Assembly (NCBI GenBank): GCA_002317435.1
Contig: DCIQ01000156.1
Span: 1 to 11,580 of the forward strand
Direction: 5' to 3'
DNA: 11,580 nucleotides
From: Bacteroidales bacterium UBA1722
GTDB taxonomy: Bacteria > Bacteroidota > Bacteroidia > Bacteroidales > UBA932
Shown piece by piece: positions 5,602 to 11,580 of the stretch. Every line of letters starts with the position of its first letter. Positions within the stretch are counted from its first letter, which is position 1. The notes under the pieces were generated by a model. It worked only from the letters and a program-made list of their open reading frames with translations, did no database searches and had not been told where the DNA came from. Both the position numbers and the translations under genes were made by a program.

Positions 5602-8600
5602 ATGAAGAAGATTTTATTGCTGGTTATTATGACGGTTCTGGGTACGGGACTGCTCCCGGCGCAGATGGCACCTGCTGCTGGCCCCACGGTGCGCGTGAAA
5701 CTTACAGATGCCGCCACCTCCGAACCGATAGGATTCGCCACGGTCTATGTTTCGAAGGACGGTACCACGGGGAAGGCCGTTTTCGCCCTTACCGGTGAAG
5801 ACGGAGTGGCAGTGCTGGAAGGTGTGAAGAGAGGAAAATACATTTTCAAGGCGGAGATGATGGGTTACAATGCCTATACCGCGGATGTGACCGTTTCGGA
5901 CAAGGATATCGACCTGGGGACCGTGAAGATGGAATCTGACGTGGCGATGCTGGATCAGGCCGTGGTCAGCGCCACGGCGAATGCCATCGTGGTGAAGAAG
6001 GATACCATCGAATATAACGTGGATATGTTCAAGACCACCGATAACGATGTTCTGGAGGACCTGCTCAAGAAACTTCCCGGCATAGAGGTGGGCAGCGACG
6101 GCTCCATAACTGCGAACGGCAAGACCATCAACAAGATAACCATCGCAGGGCGTACCTTCTTCCTCGATGATCCACAGATCGCTTCGAAGAATATCCCAGC
6201 CAAGATGATCAATAAGGTGAAAGTGCTGGAGAAGAAGTCCGAACAGGCGGAGTTCACCGGTATCGACGACGGTGAGGAGGAGACCGTATTGGATCTCTCT
6301 GTCCGTCCCGGGATGATGAAGGGGTGGTTCGGTACCGTTACCGGAGGTGGCGGACACGATCTTCCCACTGAAGAGCAGAAGGATCTTGGTTCCGGATACG
6401 ACGGTCGCTGGCAGGGCTCCGGAATGGTGGGGCGTTTCACCGACAAGAGCCAGATAAGCTTCATCGGGAACGGGAACAATACGAATAACCGCGGTCTGCA
6501 GGATATGGCTTCCAGCATGATGGGGCAGATGCGTGGCGGCGGAGGCCCGGGCGGCGGCATGGGCGGCGGCCGCGGCATGTTCGGAGGCTCGAACGGTATC
6601 ACCACTTCGTGGATGGGCGGCGTGAACGCCAATACGGGATTCGGAGATGACTCGGATAACGAGATAGGAGGGAACTATATGTATAACGGCTCTGACAATT
6701 CCGTTGTCTCCGAGAGTACGAAAAAGACATTCCTGACAGATCAGAAGAATATGCTTTCCACCAATACCGGTTCCAGCAATACCATCACCCGGGGACACAG
6801 GGCCGGAGCCGAGTTCGAGTGGGCGCCCACCAAGAAATTTTCGCTTCTGTTCCGTCCTCAGTTCAGCTATGGTACGGGTTCTTTCGATGAGAACAGTAAT
6901 GTGGATACCAGGAATACTTTCAACGGCGGGGCCATGGATTCTCTGGTGAACAAGTCCACCAGCAGTTCACGCGGAGACAACGACAACTGGAGTACCAACG
7001 GACGGCTCCTCCTCAGACAGAGACTGGGCGGAAATGTAAAAGGCCGCTCCATCTCCCTGAACATCGACTACAAACTCTCCAAGAGCACCATCGTAGGATA
7101 TAATTCCTCGACGACGATGACGGACTATGATTACGATAGCGAGGAATTGGATGAGGATGATAAATGGAAGACCAAAACCGTAGTGGACCAGAGATATAAC
7201 CAGACACAGAAGAGTGCTTCACTTTCCGGTAATCTGACATATACGGAGCCTCTGGGCAAGAACTTCTTCCTGCAGGGGTCCTATCAGTTCTCCTGGAGCA
7301 GGAATGAATCAGAGAAGCTGACATACGATAAGGAATCGGGTTTCTATTCAAAGATGGATACCGCATATTCAAACCAGTTCGACAACAATTTCATCAACCA
7401 GAACATGCGTCTGTCTTTCGTAAAGCAGGAAGACAAATACAATCTGCAGATAGGTGTCAGCGGCCAGCCTGCCAAAACTGACAGCAAGGCTTACCTGTTC
7501 AACGCAGCCGGCTCCCGCCGCACCTACAGGGACACTTCATATACCGTGTGGAATTTCTCTCCTACGGCCAGGATCGAATTCGAATTTTCCGATTACGAAT
7601 TCCTCCGCCTGAACTATCGCGGACAGACCAGCCAGCCGAGCATCAATCAGCTGTCGCCTGTGCCCGACAATTCCAACCCTCTGTATATAACCCTCGGTAA
7701 CCCGACGCTGGCTCCATCCTTCAACCACAGAATCGGTCTGGACTATCGCAGAACCAATATGAAGACATTCGGTTCCATAGGAGCCATGACCAACTTCACA
7801 TATACGAAGGATGCCATCGTGAATGCCAGCTGGTACACTCCCGACGGAATACAGTACACGCTTCCTCTGAATGTCAACGGACCTTCGTACAGCGGAATGC
7901 TTATGGTGATGGGAAATACCCCTCTTGGAGGCAGGGATTCGAAGTTCTCGATGAACTCATTCACGAGATTCTCCGCCAGCAGCGCCCTGTCGTACTCCGG
8001 AAACGGTGATGCGAAGACTTTCGAGGAGATACTCGCGTCGAAGGCGCTCCAGGAAGGTCGTACCACTTCCATCGGGATAAACGAGAACCTCTCTTTCGTA
8101 TATCGCAATAACTGGATAGAGACCCGTCTTGGTGGAGTGATAGGATATAACAGAGCCTGGTACACCATAAGCACCAAACAGAATGCCGAGACCTGGAACA
8201 ATCAGGTTACGGCCGAGATAAACGGAGACCTTCCCTGGAATATGGAAGTGAAGACCGACGGACGTTATTATATCTATCACGGATATTCCGACGGATATAA
8301 CGAGAACAAGTTCGTGTGGAATGCCGAAGTGGCCCAGTCTTTCTTCAACAGCAAGCTCACTCTCCGTCTGAAAGTGTACGATATCCTGAATAAATCGCAG
8401 AATATCAACAGAACCACCACTGAAAACTATGTGCAGGATTCGTTGTCCAATACTCTCGGAAGGTATGTGATGCTGTCTCTTACCTTCAAGTTCGGTAATT
8501 TCGGGGAGGCCGGCAAGCATATGCCGGGTCCCGGCGGACGCAGAGGCGGTATGGGCGGTCCCGGTGCCGGCGGTCCTCCGATGGGCCCTCCTCCGGGAAT

Positions 8601-8604
8601 GTAG
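5602..8604 (+). CDS. TonB-dependent-type outer-membrane beta-barrel protein with glycine-rich blocks
   Basis: A 1000-residue outer-membrane protein. It has a signal peptide (residues 1-20, cleavage after LLPA), a carboxypeptidase-regulatory-like domain (about 28-112), and a plug-like domain (about 120-235, with LKKLPGIEV, GSITANGKTINKI, FFLDDPQIASKNIPAKMI and SEQAEFTGIDDGEEET). A long beta-barrel follows to about residue 970, as in the OMP_b-brl_3 family. Two low-complexity blocks stand out: 310-332 (GGGG, GGGMGGG) and a Gly/Pro/Met tail at 974-1000. I recall similar glycine-rich stretches in related Bacteroidetes proteins. No SusD-like lipoprotein gene follows, so this is not a SusC/SusD pair; a terminator comes directly after. 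A weak AGGA lies 4 nt before the ATG. Likely role: TonB-driven uptake or surface binding of an unidentified ligand, possibly the sugar handled by the neighbouring kinase. Confidence 0.88.
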   Translation: MKKILLLVIMTVLGTGLLPAQMAPAAGPTVRVKLTDAATSEPIGFATVYVSKDGTTGKAVFALTGEDGVAVLEGVKRGKYIFKAEMMGYNAYTADVTVSDKDIDLGTVKMESDVAMLDQAVVSATANAIVVKKDTIEYNVDMFKTTDNDVLEDLLKKLPGIEVGSDGSITANGKTINKITIAGRTFFLDDPQIASKNIPAKMINKVKVLEKKSEQAEFTGIDDGEEETVLDLSVRPGMMKGWFGTVTGGGGHDLPTEEQKDLGSGYDGRWQGSGMVGRFTDKSQISFIGNGNNTNNRGLQDMASSMMGQMRGGGGPGGGMGGGRGMFGGSNGITTSWMGGVNANTGFGDDSDNEIGGNYMYNGSDNSVVSESTKKTFLTDQKNMLSTNTGSSNTITRGHRAGAEFEWAPTKKFSLLFRPQFSYGTGSFDENSNVDTRNTFNGGAMDSLVNKSTSSSRGDNDNWSTNGRLLLRQRLGGNVKGRSISLNIDYKLSKSTIVGYNSSTTMTDYDYDSEELDEDDKWKTKTVVDQRYNQTQKSASLSGNLTYTEPLGKNFFLQGSYQFSWSRNESEKLTYDKESGFYSKMDTAYSNQFDNNFINQNMRLSFVKQEDKYNLQIGVSGQPAKTDSKAYLFNAAGSRRTYRDTSYTVWNFSPTARIEFEFSDYEFLRLNYRGQTSQPSINQLSPVPDNSNPLYITLGNPTLAPSFNHRIGLDYRRTNMKTFGSIGAMTNFTYTKDAIVNASWYTPDGIQYTLPLNVNGPSYSGMLMVMGNTPLGGRDSKFSMNSFTRFSASSALSYSGNGDAKTFEEILASKALQEGRTTSIGINENLSFVYRNNWIETRLGGVIGYNRAWYTISTKQNAETWNNQVTAEINGDLPWNMEVKTDGRYYIYHGYSDGYNENKFVWNAEVAQSFFNSKLTLRLKVYDILNKSQNINRTTTENYVQDSLSNTLGRYVMLSLTFKFGNFGEAGKHMPGPGGRRGGMGGPGAGGPPMGPPPGM

Positions 8605-8618
8605 TCCGAAGATAATGG

Positions 8619-8658
8619 AAAGAGCCTGCGGAATGGATGATTCTCCGCAGGCTCTTTT
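8619..8658. terminator. Strong hairpin terminator after the receptor gene
   Basis: A perfect 14-bp stem (8619-8632 with 8644-8657; core AGAGCCTGCGGA) and an 11-nt loop, ending in TTTT, lie 15 nt after the receptor stop. The leftward pseudouridine synthase gene ends 44 nt to the right, so the same stem can act on the minus strand, where the trailing bases are less U-rich. Confidence 0.9.
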
Positions 8659-8701
8659 ATGATGTGGCGTCATGTCCGCCCTCCCGGACTGAAACGGCGG
8701 T

Positions 8702-9790
8702 TCAGTTTCTCGATGCGACGAATCCCTCGAATTTCCTGAGCAGGTTCACCATATCCTCGGGGAGTTCGCTTTCCACGAATATGTGTTCATGCGTGCGGGG
8801 ATGTTCGAATCCCAGGGTCCGTGCGTGGAGCGCCTGCCGGGGAAGCACCGCGAAGCAGTTGTCGATGAACTGCCGGTATTTCGAGTAGAGGGTCCCTTTC
8901 AGGATGCGGTCTCCTCCGTAGAGGCTGTCATTGAACAGCGGATGCCCTATGTGGTTCATGTGGACTCGTATCTGGTGGGTGCGGCCCGTCTCCAGTTTAC
9001 ATTCCACCACCGTGACGTATCCCAGTCTCTGAAGTACTTTCCAATGGGTGACGGCGTGTTTGCCGGAGGCTTCATCCACCACTTTATACCTTATGCGGTC
9101 GTTCGGATCCCTTCCTATGTTGGCGTCCACGGTTCCTTCGGAGCCATCCATATCTCCCCACACTATGGCGGTGTACCGTCTGTCGATGGTGTGATAGAAG
9201 AACTGCCGGGCCAGATGCATCTGGGCGTCATCGTTCTTGGCGATGAGCAGAGTGCCGGAGGTGTCCTTGTCGATGCGGTGAACCAATATCCCCATCCTGT
9301 CGTCCTCCGCGTCCGCATCCTGTGTGCGTCCCAGATACCACGCCAGACCGTTCAGGAGGGTTCCCGTGTAGTGCCCGTGTCCCGGATGTACCACCAGCCC
9401 GGCCGGCTTGTTGATGACCATCAGGTCGTCGTCTTCATATCTTATGTCGAGCGGCATCTCTTCCGGGAGAATCTCCAGTCCGTGCCTGCGATAGGGGAGG
9501 GAGATGGTTATCAGGTCGAGGGGTTTAATCTTATAGCTCGCCTTGGTGGGCTTGCCGTTCACACGGACATAATCTGCATCCAGCGCCAGCTGGACACGGT
9601 GTCTGGATGTGCCTTCGAGGTGTGCGGTGAGATATTTGTCCAGCCGGAGCATCTCCTGTCCGCGGTCCACGCTGAAACGGAAATGTTCGAACATTCCGTT
9701 TTCGGACTCTTCCTGTTCCCGGGAGAGTTCGAGGTTCTCCTCCTCCTGTTCGAGTTCGGTGATCTCCTGTTCGTCGGGATTATTCTTCAT
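8702..9790 (-). CDS. rluD: RluA-family (RluD-type) 23S rRNA pseudouridine synthase
   Basis: A 362-residue enzyme that isomerises uridines to pseudouridine in 23S rRNA (in E. coli RluD, helix 69). An S4 RNA-binding domain spans about residues 46-105 (RLDKYLTAHL, DADYVRVNGK). The catalytic domain follows, with INKPAGLVVHPG (126-137), the signature HRIDKDTSG (171-179) with catalytic Asp174, and GRTHQIRVHM. Length and layout fit RluD/RluA-family members with S4. The N-terminal 30 residues are an unusually glutamate-rich extension (ELEQEEENLEL, EQEESEN). The ATG at 9790 overlaps the end of the upstream PASTA gene by 11 nt, so the two are co-transcribed and probably translationally coupled. Which uridines are modified is inferred from E. 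coli; the family call is safe, the RluD subtype a little less so. Confidence 0.93.
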   Translation of the reverse strand: MKNNPDEQEITELEQEEENLELSREQEESENGMFEHFRFSVDRGQEMLRLDKYLTAHLEGTSRHRVQLALDADYVRVNGKPTKASYKIKPLDLITISLPYRRHGLEILPEEMPLDIRYEDDDLMVINKPAGLVVHPGHGHYTGTLLNGLAWYLGRTQDADAEDDRMGILVHRIDKDTSGTLLIAKNDDAQMHLARQFFYHTIDRRYTAIVWGDMDGSEGTVDANIGRDPNDRIRYKVVDEASGKHAVTHWKVLQRLGYVTVVECKLETGRTHQIRVHMNHIGHPLFNDSLYGGDRILKGTLYSKYRQFIDNCFAVLPRQALHARTLGFEHPRTHEHIFVESELPEDMVNLLRKFEGFVASRN

Positions 9791-10607
9791 CCTTCTGGAC
9801 TTCGGTTCTGCGGACTATCTTGCTCTGGTCTTTGGTGAAGTGGAGGGTCACTCCCGTGCCGCGCGGTACTTCTGCGGTCTCCGACGGTGCGGGCTCCTGG
9901 CCATAGACCATAGCGGAGAGAGAGTCCGCCGCGGTGATGACTGTCCCGTCATACAGGCAGGTGGAGATGTTCAGCGAATTGTCGAAGACCAGTTCGCGGG
10001 CGATGCGGTACCTGTATCCCGTGAGGTCGGGTATGAACGTGCCTCCGTCAGAGGCGTTCTGGCCGAGTATGAGGGTGATTTTGCTTTCGGACGGTATTAC
10101 CGTGCCGGCCGGGATGGGTTTTCCCTGATATTCCTGGCCGAGGACATTGTTCGTGGCCATATCGGAAGTGTATCGTATCTTTCCGAGGACCAGCCCCTTG
10201 GTCTCCAGTTCGTTTCTGGCTTGGCGGAGGGAGAATCCCACCAGCAGGGGCATGTCCACTTTCTTCCCTTCCTTGGCGTTGATGGTGAGGATTATCCGGC
10301 GTCCCTTTTTTACGAAGGTCCCGGCTGCGGGGTTCTGACGGGAGATGGCTCCGCGGTTCAGAGCCTTTACATAGACGGAGTCCGTGACTTCCAGACGGAA
10401 TTCGTGAGCTGCGGCGATCTGACAGGCTTCTTCCACCTGCATGCCGTAGAAGTCAGGCACTTCGTATTCCTGATTGTGCCGGGTGTACCGGTTCAGGAAA
10501 AATGAAGATGCCGCGTATAATGCGATCAGGGCGGCGGCGATGCCTGTGAATGTTTTCAGCCAGGGACGTCCGGAAAGCTTTCCTGTGGTTTTCTGTGATT
10601 TGCTCAT
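9780..10607 (-). CDS. PASTA-domain membrane protein
   Basis: A 275-residue protein from ATG at 10607. The open frame to 10706 is rejected because its extra residues overlap the divergent rsmG start and promoter. It has a short basic cytoplasmic tail, one membrane span (about 18-38, FTGIAAALIALYAASSFFL), then three periplasmic PASTA repeats at about 47-111 (VPDFYGMQVEEA), 116-182 (VDMPLLVGFSLRQA) and 190-258 (FIPDLTGYRYRIA). PASTA domains bind peptidoglycan or muropeptides in Ser/Thr kinases and penicillin-binding proteins of Gram-positive bacteria. Here no kinase or transpeptidase domain is attached, as is usual for the Bacteroidetes version, so a cell-wall-associated role is inferred only. 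It is the first gene of a two-gene operon with the pseudouridine synthase. In many Bacteroidetes, as I recall, a D-Ala-D-Ala ligase gene also belongs to this neighbourhood; none is seen here. Confidence 0.87.
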   Translation of the reverse strand: MSKSQKTTGKLSGRPWLKTFTGIAAALIALYAASSFFLNRYTRHNQEYEVPDFYGMQVEEACQIAAAHEFRLEVTDSVYVKALNRGAISRQNPAAGTFVKKGRRIILTINAKEGKKVDMPLLVGFSLRQARNELETKGLVLGKIRYTSDMATNNVLGQEYQGKPIPAGTVIPSESKITLILGQNASDGGTFIPDLTGYRYRIARELVFDNSLNISTCLYDGTVITAADSLSAMVYGQEPAPSETAEVPRGTGVTLHFTKDQSKIVRRTEVQKDEE

Positions 10608-10612
10608 AGACA

Positions 10613-10620
10613 CAAAAGTA
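10613..10620 (-). promoter_or_regulatory. -7 box of the PASTA/pseudouridine synthase operon
   Basis: On the minus strand this reads TACTTTTG, a full TAnnTTTG match. Only 5 nt separate it from the ATG at 10607, which predicts transcription starting at or next to the start codon. Confidence 0.58.
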
Positions 10621-10664
10621 AGGTTTTCTGACGAAGTTCGGCTGAATTTTGAGAGAAACTTCCG

Positions 10665-10672
10665 TACCTTTG
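10665..10672 (+). promoter_or_regulatory. -7 box of rsmG
   Basis: TACCTTTG matches TAnnTTTG exactly and ends 6 nt before the rsmG ATG at 10679. No good -33 TTTG is found at 19-21 nt. It is back to back with the PASTA operon -7 box in a 71-bp divergent gap. Confidence 0.58.
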
Positions 10673-10678
10673 CCGCCG

Positions 10679-11326
10679 ATGGAAAGATATTTCGACATAA
10701 CACCACGGCAGAAAGAGCAGTTCGCGGCTCTGAAACCGCTTTATGAAGAGTGGAACGCCCGTATCAACGTAATCTCCCGGAAGGATATGGATTCTTTCGA
10801 AGAGCACCATCTGCTCCATTCGCTCGCCATCGCCAGATATGTGCGGCAGAATGATATTGCCTTCGGCAATGTCCTCGACGTGGGAACGGGAGGCGGTTTT
10901 CCGGGCATCCCCCTCGCCATCATGTTCCCGGAAACCCGATTCACCCTGTGCGATTCCATAGGGAAGAAGATAAAGGTGGTGGCGGCGGTGGCGGAGGCCC
11001 TCGGGCTGGAGAATGTGGAGCCGGTGTGGTGCCGCTGCGAAACCCTCCCCGGAGGATATGACTGGATAGTCTCCCGTGCCGTCACGGACTTCAGCAAGTT
11101 CTTTCCTCTGGTGAAGGGACTTTATTCCCGGGGGATAATGTACCTGAAAGGGGGAGACGTTCATTCCGAGATATCCGAATGCTGCCGGCAGTGCCGTCTT
11201 TCGCCTTCATCGTTCGAAATATGCAGAATCCGGGACTGGTATGAGGAAGAGTTTTTTGATGAAAAATATTTGGTAATTAATCAGAAAGCACTACCTTTGC
11301 ACTCCCCAAAAAAGAGAAATAATTAA
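10679..11326 (+). CDS. rsmG: 16S rRNA (guanine-N7)-methyltransferase RsmG
   Basis: A 215-residue cytosolic enzyme that uses S-adenosylmethionine to methylate N7 of a guanine in 16S rRNA (G527 in E. coli). Family motifs are WNARINVISR (25-34), HHLLHSL (43-49), the SAM-binding loop VLDVGTGGGFPGIPLAI (65-81) and SRAV (132-135). The start at 10679 (MERYFDI) is chosen over an ATG at 10649 because the -7 box at 10665-10672 would fall inside the longer reading frame. The last dozen codons (ending HSPKKRNN) coincide with the promoter and leader of rpmH, so the tail sequence is probably constrained by promoter function rather than by the enzyme. It is followed at 11 nt by rpmH. Confidence 0.95.
   Translation: MERYFDITPRQKEQFAALKPLYEEWNARINVISRKDMDSFEEHHLLHSLAIARYVRQNDIAFGNVLDVGTGGGFPGIPLAIMFPETRFTLCDSIGKKIKVVAAVAEALGLENVEPVWCRCETLPGGYDWIVSRAVTDFSKFFPLVKGLYSRGIMYLKGGDVHSEISECCRQCRLSPSSFEICRIRDWYEEEFFDEKYLVINQKALPLHSPKKRNN
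11269..11299 (+). promoter_or_regulatory. Promoter of rpmH, inside the 3' end of rsmG
   Basis: TTTG at 11269-11272, a 19-nt spacer and TACCTTTG at 11292-11299 form a textbook Bacteroidetes -33/-7 promoter, the best in the window. Expected start of transcription is near 11305, giving a leader of about 33 nt before rpmH. The whole element lies within rsmG codons. Confidence 0.82.
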
Positions 11327-11337
11327 AATAGTATACT

Positions 11338-11490
11338 ATGAAACGTACATTTCAGCCTTCACAGCGCAAGCGTCGTAACAAACACGGATTCCGTGAACGT
11401 ATGTCCACTCCCAACGGACGCCGCGTTCTCGCAGCCCGCCGTCGTCACGGTCGCAAGAAACTTACCGTATCCTCAGAAGACAGATTCTAG
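11338..11490 (+). CDS. rpmH: 50S ribosomal protein L34
   Basis: A 50-residue, strongly basic protein starting MKRTFQPSQRKRRNKHGFRE, with GRRVLAARRRHGRKKL in the second half: the canonical L34 sequence. It is a component of the large ribosomal subunit, contacting 23S rRNA. The leader before the ATG is A/T-rich with no Shine-Dalgarno sequence, as is normal for ribosomal protein genes in this phylum. It has its own strong promoter inside rsmG and its own terminator, so it can be expressed far above rsmG. Confidence 0.98.
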   Translation: MKRTFQPSQRKRRNKHGFRERMSTPNGRRVLAARRRHGRKKLTVSSEDRF

Positions 11491-11517
11491 TTTCTGAGAA
11501 AGAGTAAGTCGAAATCG

Positions 11518-11547
11518 ATCCGGTTCTGTTTCAGGACCGGATTTTTT
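11518..11547 (+). terminator. Hairpin terminator after rpmH
   Basis: ATCCGGTTCT (11518-11527) pairs with AGGACCGGAT (11533-11542), ten pairs including one G-U, with a 5-nt loop, followed directly by a T-run to 11547. It lies 27 nt after the rpmH stop. The 33 bases after it, to the right edge, are too short to assign. Confidence 0.9.
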
Positions 11548-11580
11548 ATGCCCTTGGCCACGCCGTTCAACAAAAATGGG

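Noticed and set aside
5614..6798. A 394-codon open frame antisense to the receptor gene
   Set aside because: It lies wholly opposite a well-supported outer-membrane protein, its composition (His/Leu/Gly/Arg-rich) mirrors the codons of the sense strand, and no domain is recognisable.
5602..8604. SusC of a SusC/SusD nutrient-uptake pair
   Set aside because: A plug-like region and barrel are present, but no SusD-like lipoprotein gene follows; a strong terminator lies 15 nt after the stop.
8783..10505. Long plus-strand open frames opposite the pseudouridine synthase and PASTA genes
   Set aside because: Both sense-strand proteins have complete family motifs; the antisense frames show none and have no start signals.
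10608..10706. Longer N-terminus of the PASTA protein
   Set aside because: It would run across the rsmG start and both -7 boxes. The shorter form gives a normal basic tail followed by a membrane span.
11548..11580. Start of a new gene at the ATG at 11548, or the end of a minus-strand frame open from 11580 to a stop at 11487
   Set aside because: Only 11 codons are visible in the first case. The second would run through the rpmH terminator and into the end of rpmH. There is too little sequence to support either.
1..11580. Defence system, prophage, insertion sequence, CRISPR array or structural RNA
   Set aside because: No transposase, integrase, nuclease-helicase set, spaced repeat array, tRNA cloverleaf or rRNA segment was found on reading both strands.

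Overview
The window looks like chromosomal DNA from a member of the order Bacteroidales; genus and family cannot be fixed from sequence alone. The evidence is several Bacteroidetes-type -7 boxes (TAnnTTTG), the near absence of Shine-Dalgarno sequences, a XylR-like sensor/AraC regulator, a carboxypeptidase-regulatory-domain outer-membrane receptor with glycine-rich blocks, a kinase-free PASTA membrane protein, and a typical L34 gene. I see no tRNA, rRNA, insertion sequence, phage gene, CRISPR array or recognisable defence cassette, and no gene-free stretch longer than 300 bp.

Layout. 2-370 (+) is the C-terminal end of a membrane acyltransferase, separated by a bidirectional hairpin terminator from a leftward pair: an endonuclease/exonuclease/phosphatase-fold lipoprotein (440-1300) and a DUF2490 outer-membrane protein (1395-2087). 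Diverging from that pair is a XylR-like regulator (2173-3351). Its 3' end overlaps by 36 bp a convergent ROK-family sugar kinase gene (3316-4152). Upstream of the kinase, on the same strand, is a DUF6786 mutarotase-like protein (4285-5421). It diverges from a 1000-residue TonB-dependent-type outer-membrane protein (5602-8604), which ends at a strong hairpin terminator.

The right part is housekeeping: a leftward pair made of a PASTA-domain membrane protein (9780-10607) and an RluD-type pseudouridine synthase (8702-9790), overlapping by 11 bp, then divergent rsmG (10679-11326) and rpmH (11338-11490) with its own promoter buried in the end of rsmG, and a terminator.

The most interesting part is 1395-8604. 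A sugar-sensing type regulator, a sugar kinase lacking the usual ROK zinc site, a mutarotase-like protein and an outer-membrane receptor sit together without any recognisable SusD, isomerase, glycoside hydrolase or inner-membrane transporter. An 11-bp word, TTTGCGAAAAA, occurs in the DUF2490/regulator promoter region and upstream of the kinase, in the same orientation and 27-28 nt upstream of each leftward -7 box. The core TTGCGA is repeated 21 bp further upstream at the kinase, and a different GCG-containing word (GGCGCG) is repeated with the same 21-bp period between the DUF6786 and receptor genes. This suggests, but does not prove, a local regulon run by the XylR-like protein. A second theme is -7 boxes lying only 5-7 nt before the chosen ATG of three genes (regulator, PASTA protein, rsmG), which predicts leaderless or nearly leaderless mRNAs.
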